Positions 7,914 through 12,790 of a stretch of DNA of 12,790 nt are shown here, in pieces. Within the stretch, counting starts at the first letter, position 1; every line of letters starts with the position of its first letter. The stretch comes from Flavobacterium sp. GTDB lineage: Bacteria > Bacteroidota > Bacteroidia > Flavobacteriales > Flavobacteriaceae. The position numbers and the translations under genes were made by a program. The notes under the pieces were generated by a model. It was given only the letters and a program-made list of their open reading frames with translations, was not told the DNA's origin and did no database searches. The stretch spans positions 1 through 12,790 of the forward strand of contig DMHA01000191.1 of the NCBI GenBank assembly GCA_003449615.1, written 5' to 3'.

Positions 7914-7946
7914 TTTTGCATAAAAATGCTGACAGAAATAAATGAT
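7914..7946. repeat. direct repeat R, copy 2 (33 bp)
   Basis: Identical to 7604-7636. It starts 37 bp after the stop of the antitoxin-like gene, following a segment (CCAACAGCAGTTACAAGCAAACTGGG split around 7889-7914) that recalls intergenic sequences dispersed in Bacteroidetes genomes; that recollection needs a search. The putative promoter of the next gene lies about 30 bp beyond it. Confidence 0.9.
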
Positions 7947-7975
7947 TTTAAAGTTAGGTTTCAATGCAACTTCAT

Positions 7976-7983
7976 TAACTTTG
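7976..7983 (+). promoter_or_regulatory. possible -7 box for the membrane protein gene
   Basis: TAACTTTG is a perfect match to the Bacteroidetes -7 consensus TAnnTTTG. The -33 region is poor: no clear TTG at the right distance, only TTAGG/TTTC near 7954-7962. If it is used, the leader to the GTG at 8100 would be about 110 nt. A small hairpin, TCGTC-AGGC-GACGA near 8031-8045, lies in that leader. Confidence 0.35.
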
Positions 7984-8099
7984 CCTTGTGGAATAAGAAT
8001 TAAAATTATTACATTTTATAAAGCTAATTCTTCGTCAGGCGACGAGTTGGCAACTATTTAATTACCGAACTTTAACAACAAATCTATTTTAAAAACAAC

Positions 8100-8453
8100 G
8101 TGGAAAAACAAATTCACCAAAATTTTATCAAATCATCAAATCTGATTTTTATAACTGCTGGATTAGGATTAATTAATTTCTTCTTTTCTCCTGAATTTCT
8201 TTCAAATGGTTTCAATATCACAATAGCAATTTTCACTTTTGCTTTCATAGTTGTAATTGGGTTTCTTGTTCGACAAGGATATAATTGGGTAAAAATATTT
8301 CTTTTAGTTCTTACTATTTTAGGGCTAATTGGAATATCATTTACTCTAAAAAACTTAACCGAAAAACCAATAGTAGGAATCATAAATATTACACAAACTA
8401 TTCTACAAATTTGGGCTGTGATTTTATTGTTTAAGATTAAACTGGATGAATAA
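8100..8453 (+). CDS. four-helix integral membrane protein of unknown function
   Basis: 117 aa starting at GTG 8100; there is no other Met in the protein, so this start is the only good one. After a short polar N-terminus (MEKQIHQNFIKSS) there are four hydrophobic segments at about residues 14-31, 38-58, 63-83 and 92-112, ending in a charged tail (KIKLDE). A basic loop, VRQGYNWVKIFLLV, joins helices 2 and 3. This 'R.(G/R).NW(A/V)(R/K)' signature before helix 3 recalls a widespread group of small four-helix membrane proteins without known role, but no family name can be given with confidence. The opposite strand is also open over this stretch, but only the + frame gives a sensible membrane protein. 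It lies downstream of repeat copy 2 and may be a second accessory unit. Confidence 0.7.
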   Translation: MEKQIHQNFIKSSNLIFITAGLGLINFFFSPEFLSNGFNITIAIFTFAFIVVIGFLVRQGYNWVKIFLLVLTILGLIGISFTLKNLTEKPIVGIINITQTILQIWAVILLFKIKLDE

Positions 8454-8508
8454 CAAATTGTATTTATCAAAAAAAAACTATTACATTAATGTTATTAGAA
8501 CCAATTAT

Positions 8509-8581
8509 CCCCACGGTTGAAGCCCGAGGCAATGTTGAAGAAGCTTTATCAATGACCATAGCCAGCGGTTTCAACCGTTGG
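8509..8581. repeat. pair of inverted REP-like palindromes
   Basis: The left unit (about 8509-8533) contains CCACGGTTGAAGCCCGAGG. The right unit (about 8557-8581) contains CCAGCGGTTTCAACCGTTGG. Each is an imperfect palindrome (CC.CGG...CCG.GG). The right unit's reverse complement aligns with the left unit over about 25 bp, sharing ACGGTTGAA, with GGCAATG against GGCTATG. The spacer is 23 bp. This is the architecture of a REP/BIME-like element, and CCACGGTTTCAACCGTGG-type palindromes are dispersed in Flavobacterium genomes as far as I recall. Confidence 0.65.
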
Positions 8582-8652
8582 AACTTTAAAAGTACAATTT
8601 GTCCTAAACCCATTTAAGATTTTCAATTTTCTAAAAAAGTAAATTATTCCCC

Positions 8653-8667
8653 AAACAATAATTGTTT
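8653..8667. other. short A/T hairpin
   Basis: AAACAA-TAA-TTGTTT followed by T residues. It is a weak candidate terminator that precedes the stronger hairpin at 8676-8707. Confidence 0.35.
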
Positions 8668-8675
8668 TTATACTC

Positions 8676-8708
8676 AAAATGGCCAGTTGGTTTATTATGG
8701 CCATTTTT
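8676..8708 (+). terminator. strong hairpin with T tract, likely terminator before purM
   Basis: A perfect 10-bp stem pairs AAAATGGCCA (8676-8685) with TGGCCATTTT (8698-8707) around a 12-nt loop, ending in TTTTT. It lies about 220 bp after the membrane protein gene and 90 bp before purM. The A-rich 5' arm would allow it to act on both strands. It insulates purM from the accessory stretch. Confidence 0.7.
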
Positions 8709-8768
8709 ATTGATGATAACTTTTCAAAACCCAAACAACAACCTTTATTCAAACACCCAAAAAACATT

Positions 8769-8776
8769 TATATTTG
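8769..8776 (+). promoter_or_regulatory. purM promoter -7 box
   Basis: TATATTTG is an exact match to the Bacteroidetes -7 consensus TAnnTTTG. It lies 22 bp before the purM ATG, giving a leader of roughly 15 nt. The -33 region near 8744-8749 (TTTATT) is only a weak match. The box supports the 8799 start over any upstream extension, because it lies inside that extension. Confidence 0.6.
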
Positions 8777-8798
8777 CACCAAACTATACCACAATATA

Positions 8799-9998
8799 AT
8801 GAGTTCAGAATCTAGCAAACGTTATGCACATAGAGGAGTTTCAGCATCAAAGGAAGATGTGCACAATGCCATAAAAAATATCGACAAAGGATTATTTCCT
8901 CAAGCTTTTTGCAAAATTGTCCCTGATTATCTGACCAATGATGAAGAATATTGTTTGATAATGCACGCCGATGGAGCAGGAACCAAATCATCTTTGGCGT
9001 ATATGTACTGGCGAGAAACTGGTGATATATCGGTTTGGAAAGGCATAGCACAAGACGCTTTGATTATGAATATCGACGATTTATTGTGTGTGGGTGCAAT
9101 CGATAATATTTTGCTTTCTTCCACTATCGGACGAAACAAAAACCTTATTCCCGCCGAAGTTATTTCGGCCATCATCAACGGAACCGAAGAGTTGATTAAA
9201 GAATTAGAATCATTTGGTGTAACCATTCATTCCACAGGCGGAGAAACTGCCGATGTGGGCGATATTGTTCGAACCATCATTGTGGATTCGACCGTTACGG
9301 CCCGAATGAAACGTTCTAAAGTGATTGATAATGCCAACATAAAAGTAGGTGATGTAATCGTAGGATTGGAATCTTTTGGTCAAGCCAATTATGAAAAAAG
9401 TTATAATGGCGGAATGGGAAGCAACGGACTCACCTCGGCACGTCATGACGTTTTCGGGAAATATTTGGCAACCAAATATCCAGAGAGTTACGATGCCGCC
9501 GTTCCCGAAGATTTAATTTATTCAGGTCAGGTAAAATTGACCGATGCTGTCGAAAATTCGCCCATCGATGCGGGTAAGTTAGTGCTTTCGCCAACTAGAA
9601 CATACTCGCCAATTATCAAAAAAATATTGGATAAATATACTTCAAACGAAATTCATGGCATGGTGCATTGCAGCGGAGGAGCGCAAACCAAAATCTTGCA
9701 TTTCCTGCCTGCCGACGGGCATGGTGTTCAAAATTTGCATATTATAAAGGATAATTTATTTCCAGTTCCTCCATTGTTCAAACTCATTCAGGAACAATCC
9801 AAAACCGATTGGAAAGAAATGTATCAAGTGTTCAACTGTGGTCACCGAATGGAAATTTATGTGCCAGAAGCAGTTGCCAAAGATATTATCGCCATTTCAA
9901 AATCGTTTAATGTCGATGCACAAATCGTAGGTAGAGTAGAAGCAGCCAATGCCAACAAACTGACTATTTCTAGCGAATACGGAAATTTCGAGTATTAA
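8799..9998 (+). CDS. purM: phosphoribosylformylglycinamidine cyclo-ligase (AIR synthase), Bacteroidetes type
   Basis: It catalyses ATP-dependent ring closure of FGAM to AIR, the fifth step of purine synthesis, in the cytoplasm. From ATG 8799 it has 399 aa, versus about 345 in E. coli PurM. An upstream in-frame extension is rejected because it would run over the terminator and promoter. Family landmarks: HADGAGTK (56-63) in place of the usual TDGVGTK; NIDDLLCVGA (91-100) for the NDL..QGA motif; GGETAD (147-152); GGMGSNGLTSAR (204-215) for GPHSNGYSL; SPTRTYSP; VHCSGGAQTK for the H.TGGG segment; and MYQVFNCGHRMEIY. The extra length sits mainly between the SNG motif and SPTRTY. I recall this divergent long form as the usual PurM of Bacteroidetes, so it is probably the housekeeping enzyme rather than a paralogue. 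Its stop is 1 bp from the stop of the convergent S41 gene. Confidence 0.92.
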   Translation: MSSESSKRYAHRGVSASKEDVHNAIKNIDKGLFPQAFCKIVPDYLTNDEEYCLIMHADGAGTKSSLAYMYWRETGDISVWKGIAQDALIMNIDDLLCVGAIDNILLSSTIGRNKNLIPAEVISAIINGTEELIKELESFGVTIHSTGGETADVGDIVRTIIVDSTVTARMKRSKVIDNANIKVGDVIVGLESFGQANYEKSYNGGMGSNGLTSARHDVFGKYLATKYPESYDAAVPEDLIYSGQVKLTDAVENSPIDAGKLVLSPTRTYSPIIKKILDKYTSNEIHGMVHCSGGAQTKILHFLPADGHGVQNLHIIKDNLFPVPPLFKLIQEQSKTDWKEMYQVFNCGHRMEIYVPEAVAKDIIAISKSFNVDAQIVGRVEAANANKLTISSEYGNFEY

Positions 9999-9999
9999 A

Positions 10000-11475
10000 T
10001 TATTCCAAAGCTTTCATCAAACCTTCCGGAGCTTTTTCGAGATACATTTGGTTTTGCAAATTATTTGTAGATTTTGAATCTTTAAAATAGTCAAATAGTT
10101 TACCTTGAACAGGTTCTTTCATTTTTCCAGTTCCTGTAATTTTTCCAATGGCGAGTTTTAACAAAGGCTCTGTTGGACTGCCTAAAACGTCAAGAGTACT
10201 TAATGTTTCTTTTAGTTCAAAATTAGGCTCTAAACCACTTTGGTACTCTCCATAACCAGCTGCATTAACAATTTTCAGCACCAGTGGTTGCATTGCATAG
10301 CGATGATTTGAATTTCTATTTTCTTTTCCAAAAGTTGGGGAATCATACAAAGTAACCGAGCCTACATTTTTTCCAACCGTTACATCGCCTATTTGGACTA
10401 CTGTGATATAAGGTTTCAATCCGTTAATCACTAATTCACTCGCCGATGCACTACTTCCTGAAGTAAGAATATAAATTTTGGTCATATTGACACTATTGAT
10501 AGGAGTTGTTCCGATTTCATCAACAAAATAATTTTTCAAGGACTCAGGGTCGTTGGCAGCAAAATAAGATTCAATTTTATCATTCCATTGTTCTTTCGAG
10601 AAAACTTGTCCGGTTAAATTACCTGTTATCATGCTGGCTAATCGGGTTGCAGTTTGAATTGAGCCACCGCCGTTATATCTTAAATCCAAAACCAAATCGG
10701 TAATTCCGTCTGATTTAAGTGTTCCAAAAGCATCATTGAGTTGGCTATCGTAATTAGAATAAAATCCGTTGTACATCAAATAACCAATTTTGTGCGACCC
10801 AGAAACGATTACTTTATTGATTAGAATTGGATTTTCGTCTAAAACTGTTTTTGTCAAAGCGACTGTTTTTCCGTTTGGTGTAACAACCCCAGCAATAATA
10901 TCGGCCATATTTAAGGTGTAATTATTGTTTGAACCAAATAACAAGGATTGCCAATTATTTACAGTGAGCTGCGTTCCATTAACTCCATAAAAAATATCAC
11001 CACGCTTGATGTCTTTTGTTGACGCATCTGAATTGGGGATAATATAACGAACCCAACCAATTATTTCTGAAGAACCTGTTGATTTATAGCTCAAACCAAA
11101 TTCAACGCCATTATTATTAGTCGTTCCTTGAAGCTGTCCTTCTAATTCCAAATAATCATCAACTATCCAGCTGAATCTATCTACGGCTTCAGTAGCTGGA
11201 AAAAGACTTTCGGGCTTGTAAAGCAAACTTTCAAATAAATTTTCAGGCACTGAATAGCCTCTCAAAAAGATGTTCAATTCTGCTTGGTTTGCAAATTTAT
11301 TATCAGACAAATTAGGTACATCAGCTTGCCATAAATAATAGATATTCAATCCTTTCCATATAAAATTATTAATTTCCAAGTCTCTTGGTATGGCAACATC
11401 ATCTTCATCTTGACAACTTTGGAAAACAAATCCAGCCAAAAGAAATAGAATGATAAATTTGATAGTTGTTTTCAT
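10000..11475 (-). CDS. S41 family C-terminal-processing-type peptidase, probable surface lipoprotein
   Basis: Serine peptidase of 491 aa. The N-terminus is a lipoprotein signal with lipobox FQS|C (Cys21), followed at once by QDEDD. An acidic run just after the lipid Cys resembles the lipoprotein export signal described in Flavobacterium and Capnocytophaga, so display on the cell surface is inferred. An N-terminal helical region of about 25-100 precedes a PDZ-like domain (about 105-215, with VEFGLSY, IKRGDIFYGVNG). The S41 core follows: LVLDLRYNGGGS (261-272), Ser344 in SSASASE and Lys369 in VTVGKN. The 25-residue Ser-Lys spacing equals that of E. coli Tsp (S430/K455), so the catalytic dyad is intact. 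Substrate is unknown. The gene is divergent from the DUF4252 gene and convergent with purM. The start is the only ATG giving a lipoprotein signal. Confidence 0.92.
   Translation of the reverse strand: MKTTIKFIILFLLAGFVFQSCQDEDDVAIPRDLEINNFIWKGLNIYYLWQADVPNLSDNKFANQAELNIFLRGYSVPENLFESLLYKPESLFPATEAVDRFSWIVDDYLELEGQLQGTTNNNGVEFGLSYKSTGSSEIIGWVRYIIPNSDASTKDIKRGDIFYGVNGTQLTVNNWQSLLFGSNNNYTLNMADIIAGVVTPNGKTVALTKTVLDENPILINKVIVSGSHKIGYLMYNGFYSNYDSQLNDAFGTLKSDGITDLVLDLRYNGGGSIQTATRLASMITGNLTGQVFSKEQWNDKIESYFAANDPESLKNYFVDEIGTTPINSVNMTKIYILTSGSSASASELVINGLKPYITVVQIGDVTVGKNVGSVTLYDSPTFGKENRNSNHRYAMQPLVLKIVNAAGYGEYQSGLEPNFELKETLSTLDVLGSPTEPLLKLAIGKITGTGKMKEPVQGKLFDYFKDSKSTNNLQNQMYLEKAPEGLMKALE
10007..10037 (+). 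terminator. weak candidate terminator of purM inside the opposing gene
   Basis: AAAGCT (10007-10012) can pair with AGCTTT (10030-10035), followed by TT. The stem is 6 bp and the loop 17 nt. It lies within the last codons of the S41 gene because no intergenic space exists. Confidence 0.25.
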
Positions 11476-11596
11476 AATTTGGGTTTGTATTTGAGAAGTA
11501 AAAATAGTATTTTAAAATTTAATTTTCTTATTTAATAGTTGTTTTATCTGTTTGAATTTATTGTTTTTCATCGGTTTTCCTCAAATTAGGGAGGAA

Positions 11597-11620
11597 AAAC
11601 ACAATCATTTCATTGTGTTT
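11597..11620. promoter_or_regulatory. perfect inverted repeat in the divergent intergenic region
   Basis: AAACACAAT (11597-11605) and ATTGTGTTT (11612-11620) are perfect complements separated by CATTTC. The repeat lies 122 bp from the S41 start and 110 bp from the DUF4252 start. It could be an operator for either gene. On the - strand it is followed by TTTTT, so a weak terminator or leader hairpin is also possible. Confidence 0.45.
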
Positions 11621-11668
11621 CAACAACCATTATCCTAAATATTAAAAAGCAAAAAAAAATAGAATTTT

Positions 11669-11700
11669 GTTGTATCGGCACAACCTTTGTTATTACTTTG
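11669..11700 (+). promoter_or_regulatory. possible promoter of the DUF4252 gene with a dyad in the spacer
   Basis: TTACTTTG (11693-11700) is one base off the -7 consensus TAnnTTTG, with TTG at 11670-11672 and a 20-nt spacer, in the usual range. A perfect dyad, GTTGT-ATCGGC-ACAAC (11669-11684), covers the -33 element and part of the spacer, where a repressor would be expected to bind. The leader would be about 22 nt. Confidence 0.45.
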
Positions 11701-11729
11701 CTAATTATAAAACTTTATAACAAATAAAA

Positions 11730-12257
11730 ATGAAAAAAATTATAGTAACAGTCTTATTAATTTTGGTTTCCAATGTGTTTTTTGCCCAATCGGCTTTTGA
11801 TAAATATGATGGTCAAGACGATGTAACTTCCATAATTGTAAACAAGAAAATGTTTCAAATGATGGGAAGTGTAAAAGTGGATCCTAATGACAAAGAAACC
11901 CAGCAATATCTATCGTTGATGAAAAAGTTAGATAACCTGAAAGTTTTTACAACCATTAGCACGAGAGTTTCAACTGAAATGAAATCGACTACTGATAATT
12001 ACATCAAAACTGCTGGTTTAGAGGAGTTGATGCGCACAAATGATAGTGGAAAAAATGTGAGAATATTGGTTAAATCTGGAGCTACCGCAGGACAAGTAGA
12101 AGAATTATTGATGTTCATTGAAGGTTCAAGCAAAGAAAATGAAACAGTACTAATGTCATTGACAGGCACTTTCGATTTGAGTGATATTTCTTTATTAACC
12201 GAGAAAATGAAAATTCCTGGAGGCAGTGATTTGAAAAAAGCTACGGTAGGGAAGTAG
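11730..12257 (+). CDS. DUF4252 domain-containing exported protein
   Basis: 175 aa from ATG 11730, which follows an A-rich stretch and a plausible promoter. The signal peptide MKKIIVTVLLILVSNVFFA|Q is cleaved by signal peptidase I (no lipobox). The mature part matches the DUF4252 family: FDKYDGQDDVTSIIVNKKMF at its start, a conserved LMKKLDNLKVFTT segment, then NVRILVK and a C-terminal FIEG...LTGTFDLSDIS block. No biochemical function is known; members are small periplasmic or surface proteins of Bacteroidetes. In related genomes DUF4252 genes often occur in groups with an ECF sigma factor (from memory). Here there is a single copy beside a divergent S41 peptidase gene and no sigma factor. A strong terminator follows at 12342. 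Confidence 0.88.
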   Translation: MKKIIVTVLLILVSNVFFAQSAFDKYDGQDDVTSIIVNKKMFQMMGSVKVDPNDKETQQYLSLMKKLDNLKVFTTISTRVSTEMKSTTDNYIKTAGLEELMRTNDSGKNVRILVKSGATAGQVEELLMFIEGSSKENETVLMSLTGTFDLSDISLLTEKMKIPGGSDLKKATVGK

Positions 12258-12341
12258 TTTTATACCAATCAAGTAATAAATCTATTTTAGCTAATAAATT
12301 GAATAGTTAGAATACAGAATTAATACAGATTTAAAAATAAT

Positions 12342-12385
12342 AAATCCTAACTACTTAATTAATAAGTATTTAGGATTTTATTTTT
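12342..12385. terminator. bidirectional terminator between the DUF4252 gene and the tRNA tract
   Basis: AAATCCTAA (12342-12350) pairs with TTAGGATTT (12370-12378). After one mismatch, TACTTA (12352-12357) pairs with TAAGTA (12363-12368), with a 5-nt loop. TATTTTT follows on the + strand, and the reverse complement runs into TTATTATTTTT, so it should stop both the DUF4252 mRNA and the - strand tRNA transcript. Confidence 0.85.
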
Positions 12386-12395
12386 GGCTTAAAAG

Positions 12396-12478
12396 TGACC
12401 ACGGCGGGATTTGAACCCGCACGCCCTTGCGAGCACCAGCCCCTCAAGCTGGCAAGTCTACCGTTTCTCCACGTGGCC
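12396..12478 (-). tRNA. tRNA-Leu (anticodon GAG)
   Basis: 83 nt with complete cloverleaf. The acceptor GGCCACG/CGTGGTC has one G-U pair and discriminator A. The anticodon stem CCAGC/GCTGG encloses loop TTGAGGG, giving GAG at 12443-12445. A long class II variable arm is present (TGCTCGCAAGGGCGT), with T arm GCGGG-TTCAAAT-CCCGC. CCA is not encoded. It reads CUC/CUU codons. Its mature 5' end lies only 2 nt after the T tract of the hairpin at 12482-12522. Confidence 0.96.
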
Positions 12479-12522
12479 TAAAAAAATATAGAGAAGCTGC
12501 ATTGCAACGTCTCTATATTTTT
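12479..12522 (-). terminator. long hairpin with T tract between tRNA-Lys and tRNA-Leu
   Basis: A perfect 13-bp stem pairs AAAAATATAGAGA (12482-12494) with TCTCTATATTTTT (12510-12522); the loop can close further with TGC-ATT-GCA. On the - strand it ends in a T run that stops 2 nt before tRNA-Leu. It could terminate the tRNA-Lys transcript, or act as an attenuator or processing leader of tRNA-Leu. Confidence 0.7.
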
Positions 12523-12527
12523 CTTTG

Positions 12528-12545
12528 TGTGACCTGACTGGGGCT
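12528..12545 (-). repeat. fragment of a tRNA-Lys 3' end (direct repeat, 18 bp)
   Basis: The 18 bp TGTGACCTGACTGGGGCT is identical to 12604-12621, the 3' acceptor strand and part of the T arm of tRNA-Lys(CTT). Beyond it the similarity stops, so no tRNA can fold here. It is either the remnant of a further tRNA-Lys copy or an attachment-site-like duplication. The following 55 bp contain TCCCG...CGGGA (12545-12568) and no recognisable gene. Confidence 0.7.
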
Positions 12546-12605
12546 TCCCGCTTGCTTCGCTGCTCGGGATAAACTTCTCGCCCAGAACTTTTGGCCTAAA
12601 AACTG

Positions 12606-12678
12606 TGACCTGACTGGGGCTCGAACCCAGGACCCCAACATTAAGAGTGATGTGCTCTACCAACTGAGCTATCAAGTC
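12606..12678 (-). tRNA. tRNA-Lys (anticodon CTT)
   Basis: 73 nt. Acceptor GACTTGA/TCAGGTC, discriminator A, D stem GCTC/GAGC, anticodon loop CTCTTAA (CTT at 12643-12645), variable loop GGGTC, T arm CTGGG-TTCGAGC-CCCAG. CCA is not encoded. The anticodon stem CATCA/TGTTG carries a T-T mismatch at its middle pair (12650 against 12638). The neighbouring tRNA-Lys(TTT) has a perfect CAACA/TGTTG stem. It reads AAG. Confidence 0.94.
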
Positions 12679-12719
12679 GTCAGACTATCAAGATTCTATT
12701 TTGTATGCTTATTGTTTTG

Positions 12720-12790
12720 TGACCCGACTGGGGCTCGAACCCAGGACCCCAACATTAAAAGTGTTGTGCTCTACCGACTGAGCTATCGAG
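12720..12790 (-). tRNA. tRNA-Lys (anticodon TTT), 5' end cut by the window
   Basis: 71 of 73 nt are present; the first two bases (expected G and A) lie outside. The T arm and variable loop are identical to tRNA-Lys(CTT). The anticodon stem is CAACA/TGTTG with loop CTTTTAA (TTT), and the acceptor 3' strand is TCGGGTC with discriminator A. The two lysine tRNAs are 41 bp apart and clearly derive from a tandem duplication. Confidence 0.93.

Noticed and set aside
7891..8099. Integron attC-like site near the repeat copies
   Set aside because: Palindromic bits such as TCGTC-AGGC-GACGA and CCAACAGC are present, but no paired core (GTTRRRY) and inverse core (RYYYAAC) with correct spacing, and no integrase in the window.
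8114..8470. 118-codon frame on the - strand opposite the membrane protein
   Set aside because: It is an antisense shadow; only the + frame gives an ordered four-helix protein with a polar N-terminus and charged tail.
8549..8767. 72-codon frame on the - strand
   Set aside because: It runs through the REP-like palindrome, two hairpins and the purM leader; no family resemblance.
8679..8798. N-terminal extension of purM
   Set aside because: The extension would cross the terminator hairpin and the TATATTTG promoter box; MSSESSKRYAHRG from 8799 is the usual start.
7532..8798. CRISPR array or insertion sequence
   Set aside because: There are only two repeat copies 310 bp apart with a gene between them, no transposase gene, and no terminal inverted repeats.
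12478..12675. 65-codon frame on the - strand (IAQLVEH...GSSPSQVT...)
   Set aside because: It reads through the tRNA-Lys(CTT) gene. IAQLVEH/GSSPSQVT is the well-known false peptide made by translating such tRNA genes.

Overview
The window looks like a chromosomal segment from a member of the Flavobacteriaceae, most likely Flavobacterium or a close relative. The evidence is the low GC content, A/T-rich intergenic DNA, promoter -7 boxes of the Bacteroidetes TAnnTTTG type, no Shine-Dalgarno-like sites, a Bacteroidetes-type PurM, a TonB-dependent receptor with an N-terminal carboxypeptidase-like domain, a DUF4252 protein, and a lipoprotein with an acidic surface-export-like stretch after its lipid cysteine. 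The assignment is inferred from protein resemblance and was not computed.

Layout: (1) 3-329, the 3' end of a small DUF6169-like gene, followed 16 bp later by carB (346-3198). This carbamoyl-phosphate synthase large chain lacks the C-terminal allosteric domain and is closed by a strong terminator at 3232-3257. (2) 3354-7531, a tight pair on the + strand: a secreted M23 (LytM-type) peptidase and, 11 nt later, a TonB-dependent receptor that begins at a TTG codon. (3) 7532-8798, an accessory-looking stretch. It holds a 56-codon antitoxin-like gene flanked by two copies of a 33-bp direct repeat, a GTG-started four-helix membrane protein, a pair of REP-like palindromes, and a strong hairpin. (4) 8799-9998 purM (+), facing a S41 peptidase lipoprotein at 10000-11475 (-) with only 1 bp between the stop codons. 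(5) A divergent intergenic region with two dyads, then a DUF4252 exported protein (11730-12257, +) and a bidirectional terminator. (6) A - strand tRNA tract: tRNA-Lys(TTT), cut by the window end, then tRNA-Lys(CTT), then tRNA-Leu(GAG), with a long hairpin and a tRNA-Lys 3'-end fragment in between.

Working together: carB and purM are housekeeping nucleotide-synthesis genes (carbamoyl phosphate for pyrimidines and arginine; AIR for purines). The M23 peptidase and TonB receptor are probably co-transcribed and act at the envelope. The S41 lipoprotein and DUF4252 protein are also envelope or exported proteins. The best candidate for something undescribed is the repeat-flanked, toxin-less antitoxin-like unit at 7604-7946. 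Most of the rest is ordinary flavobacterial chromosome with some notable local features.
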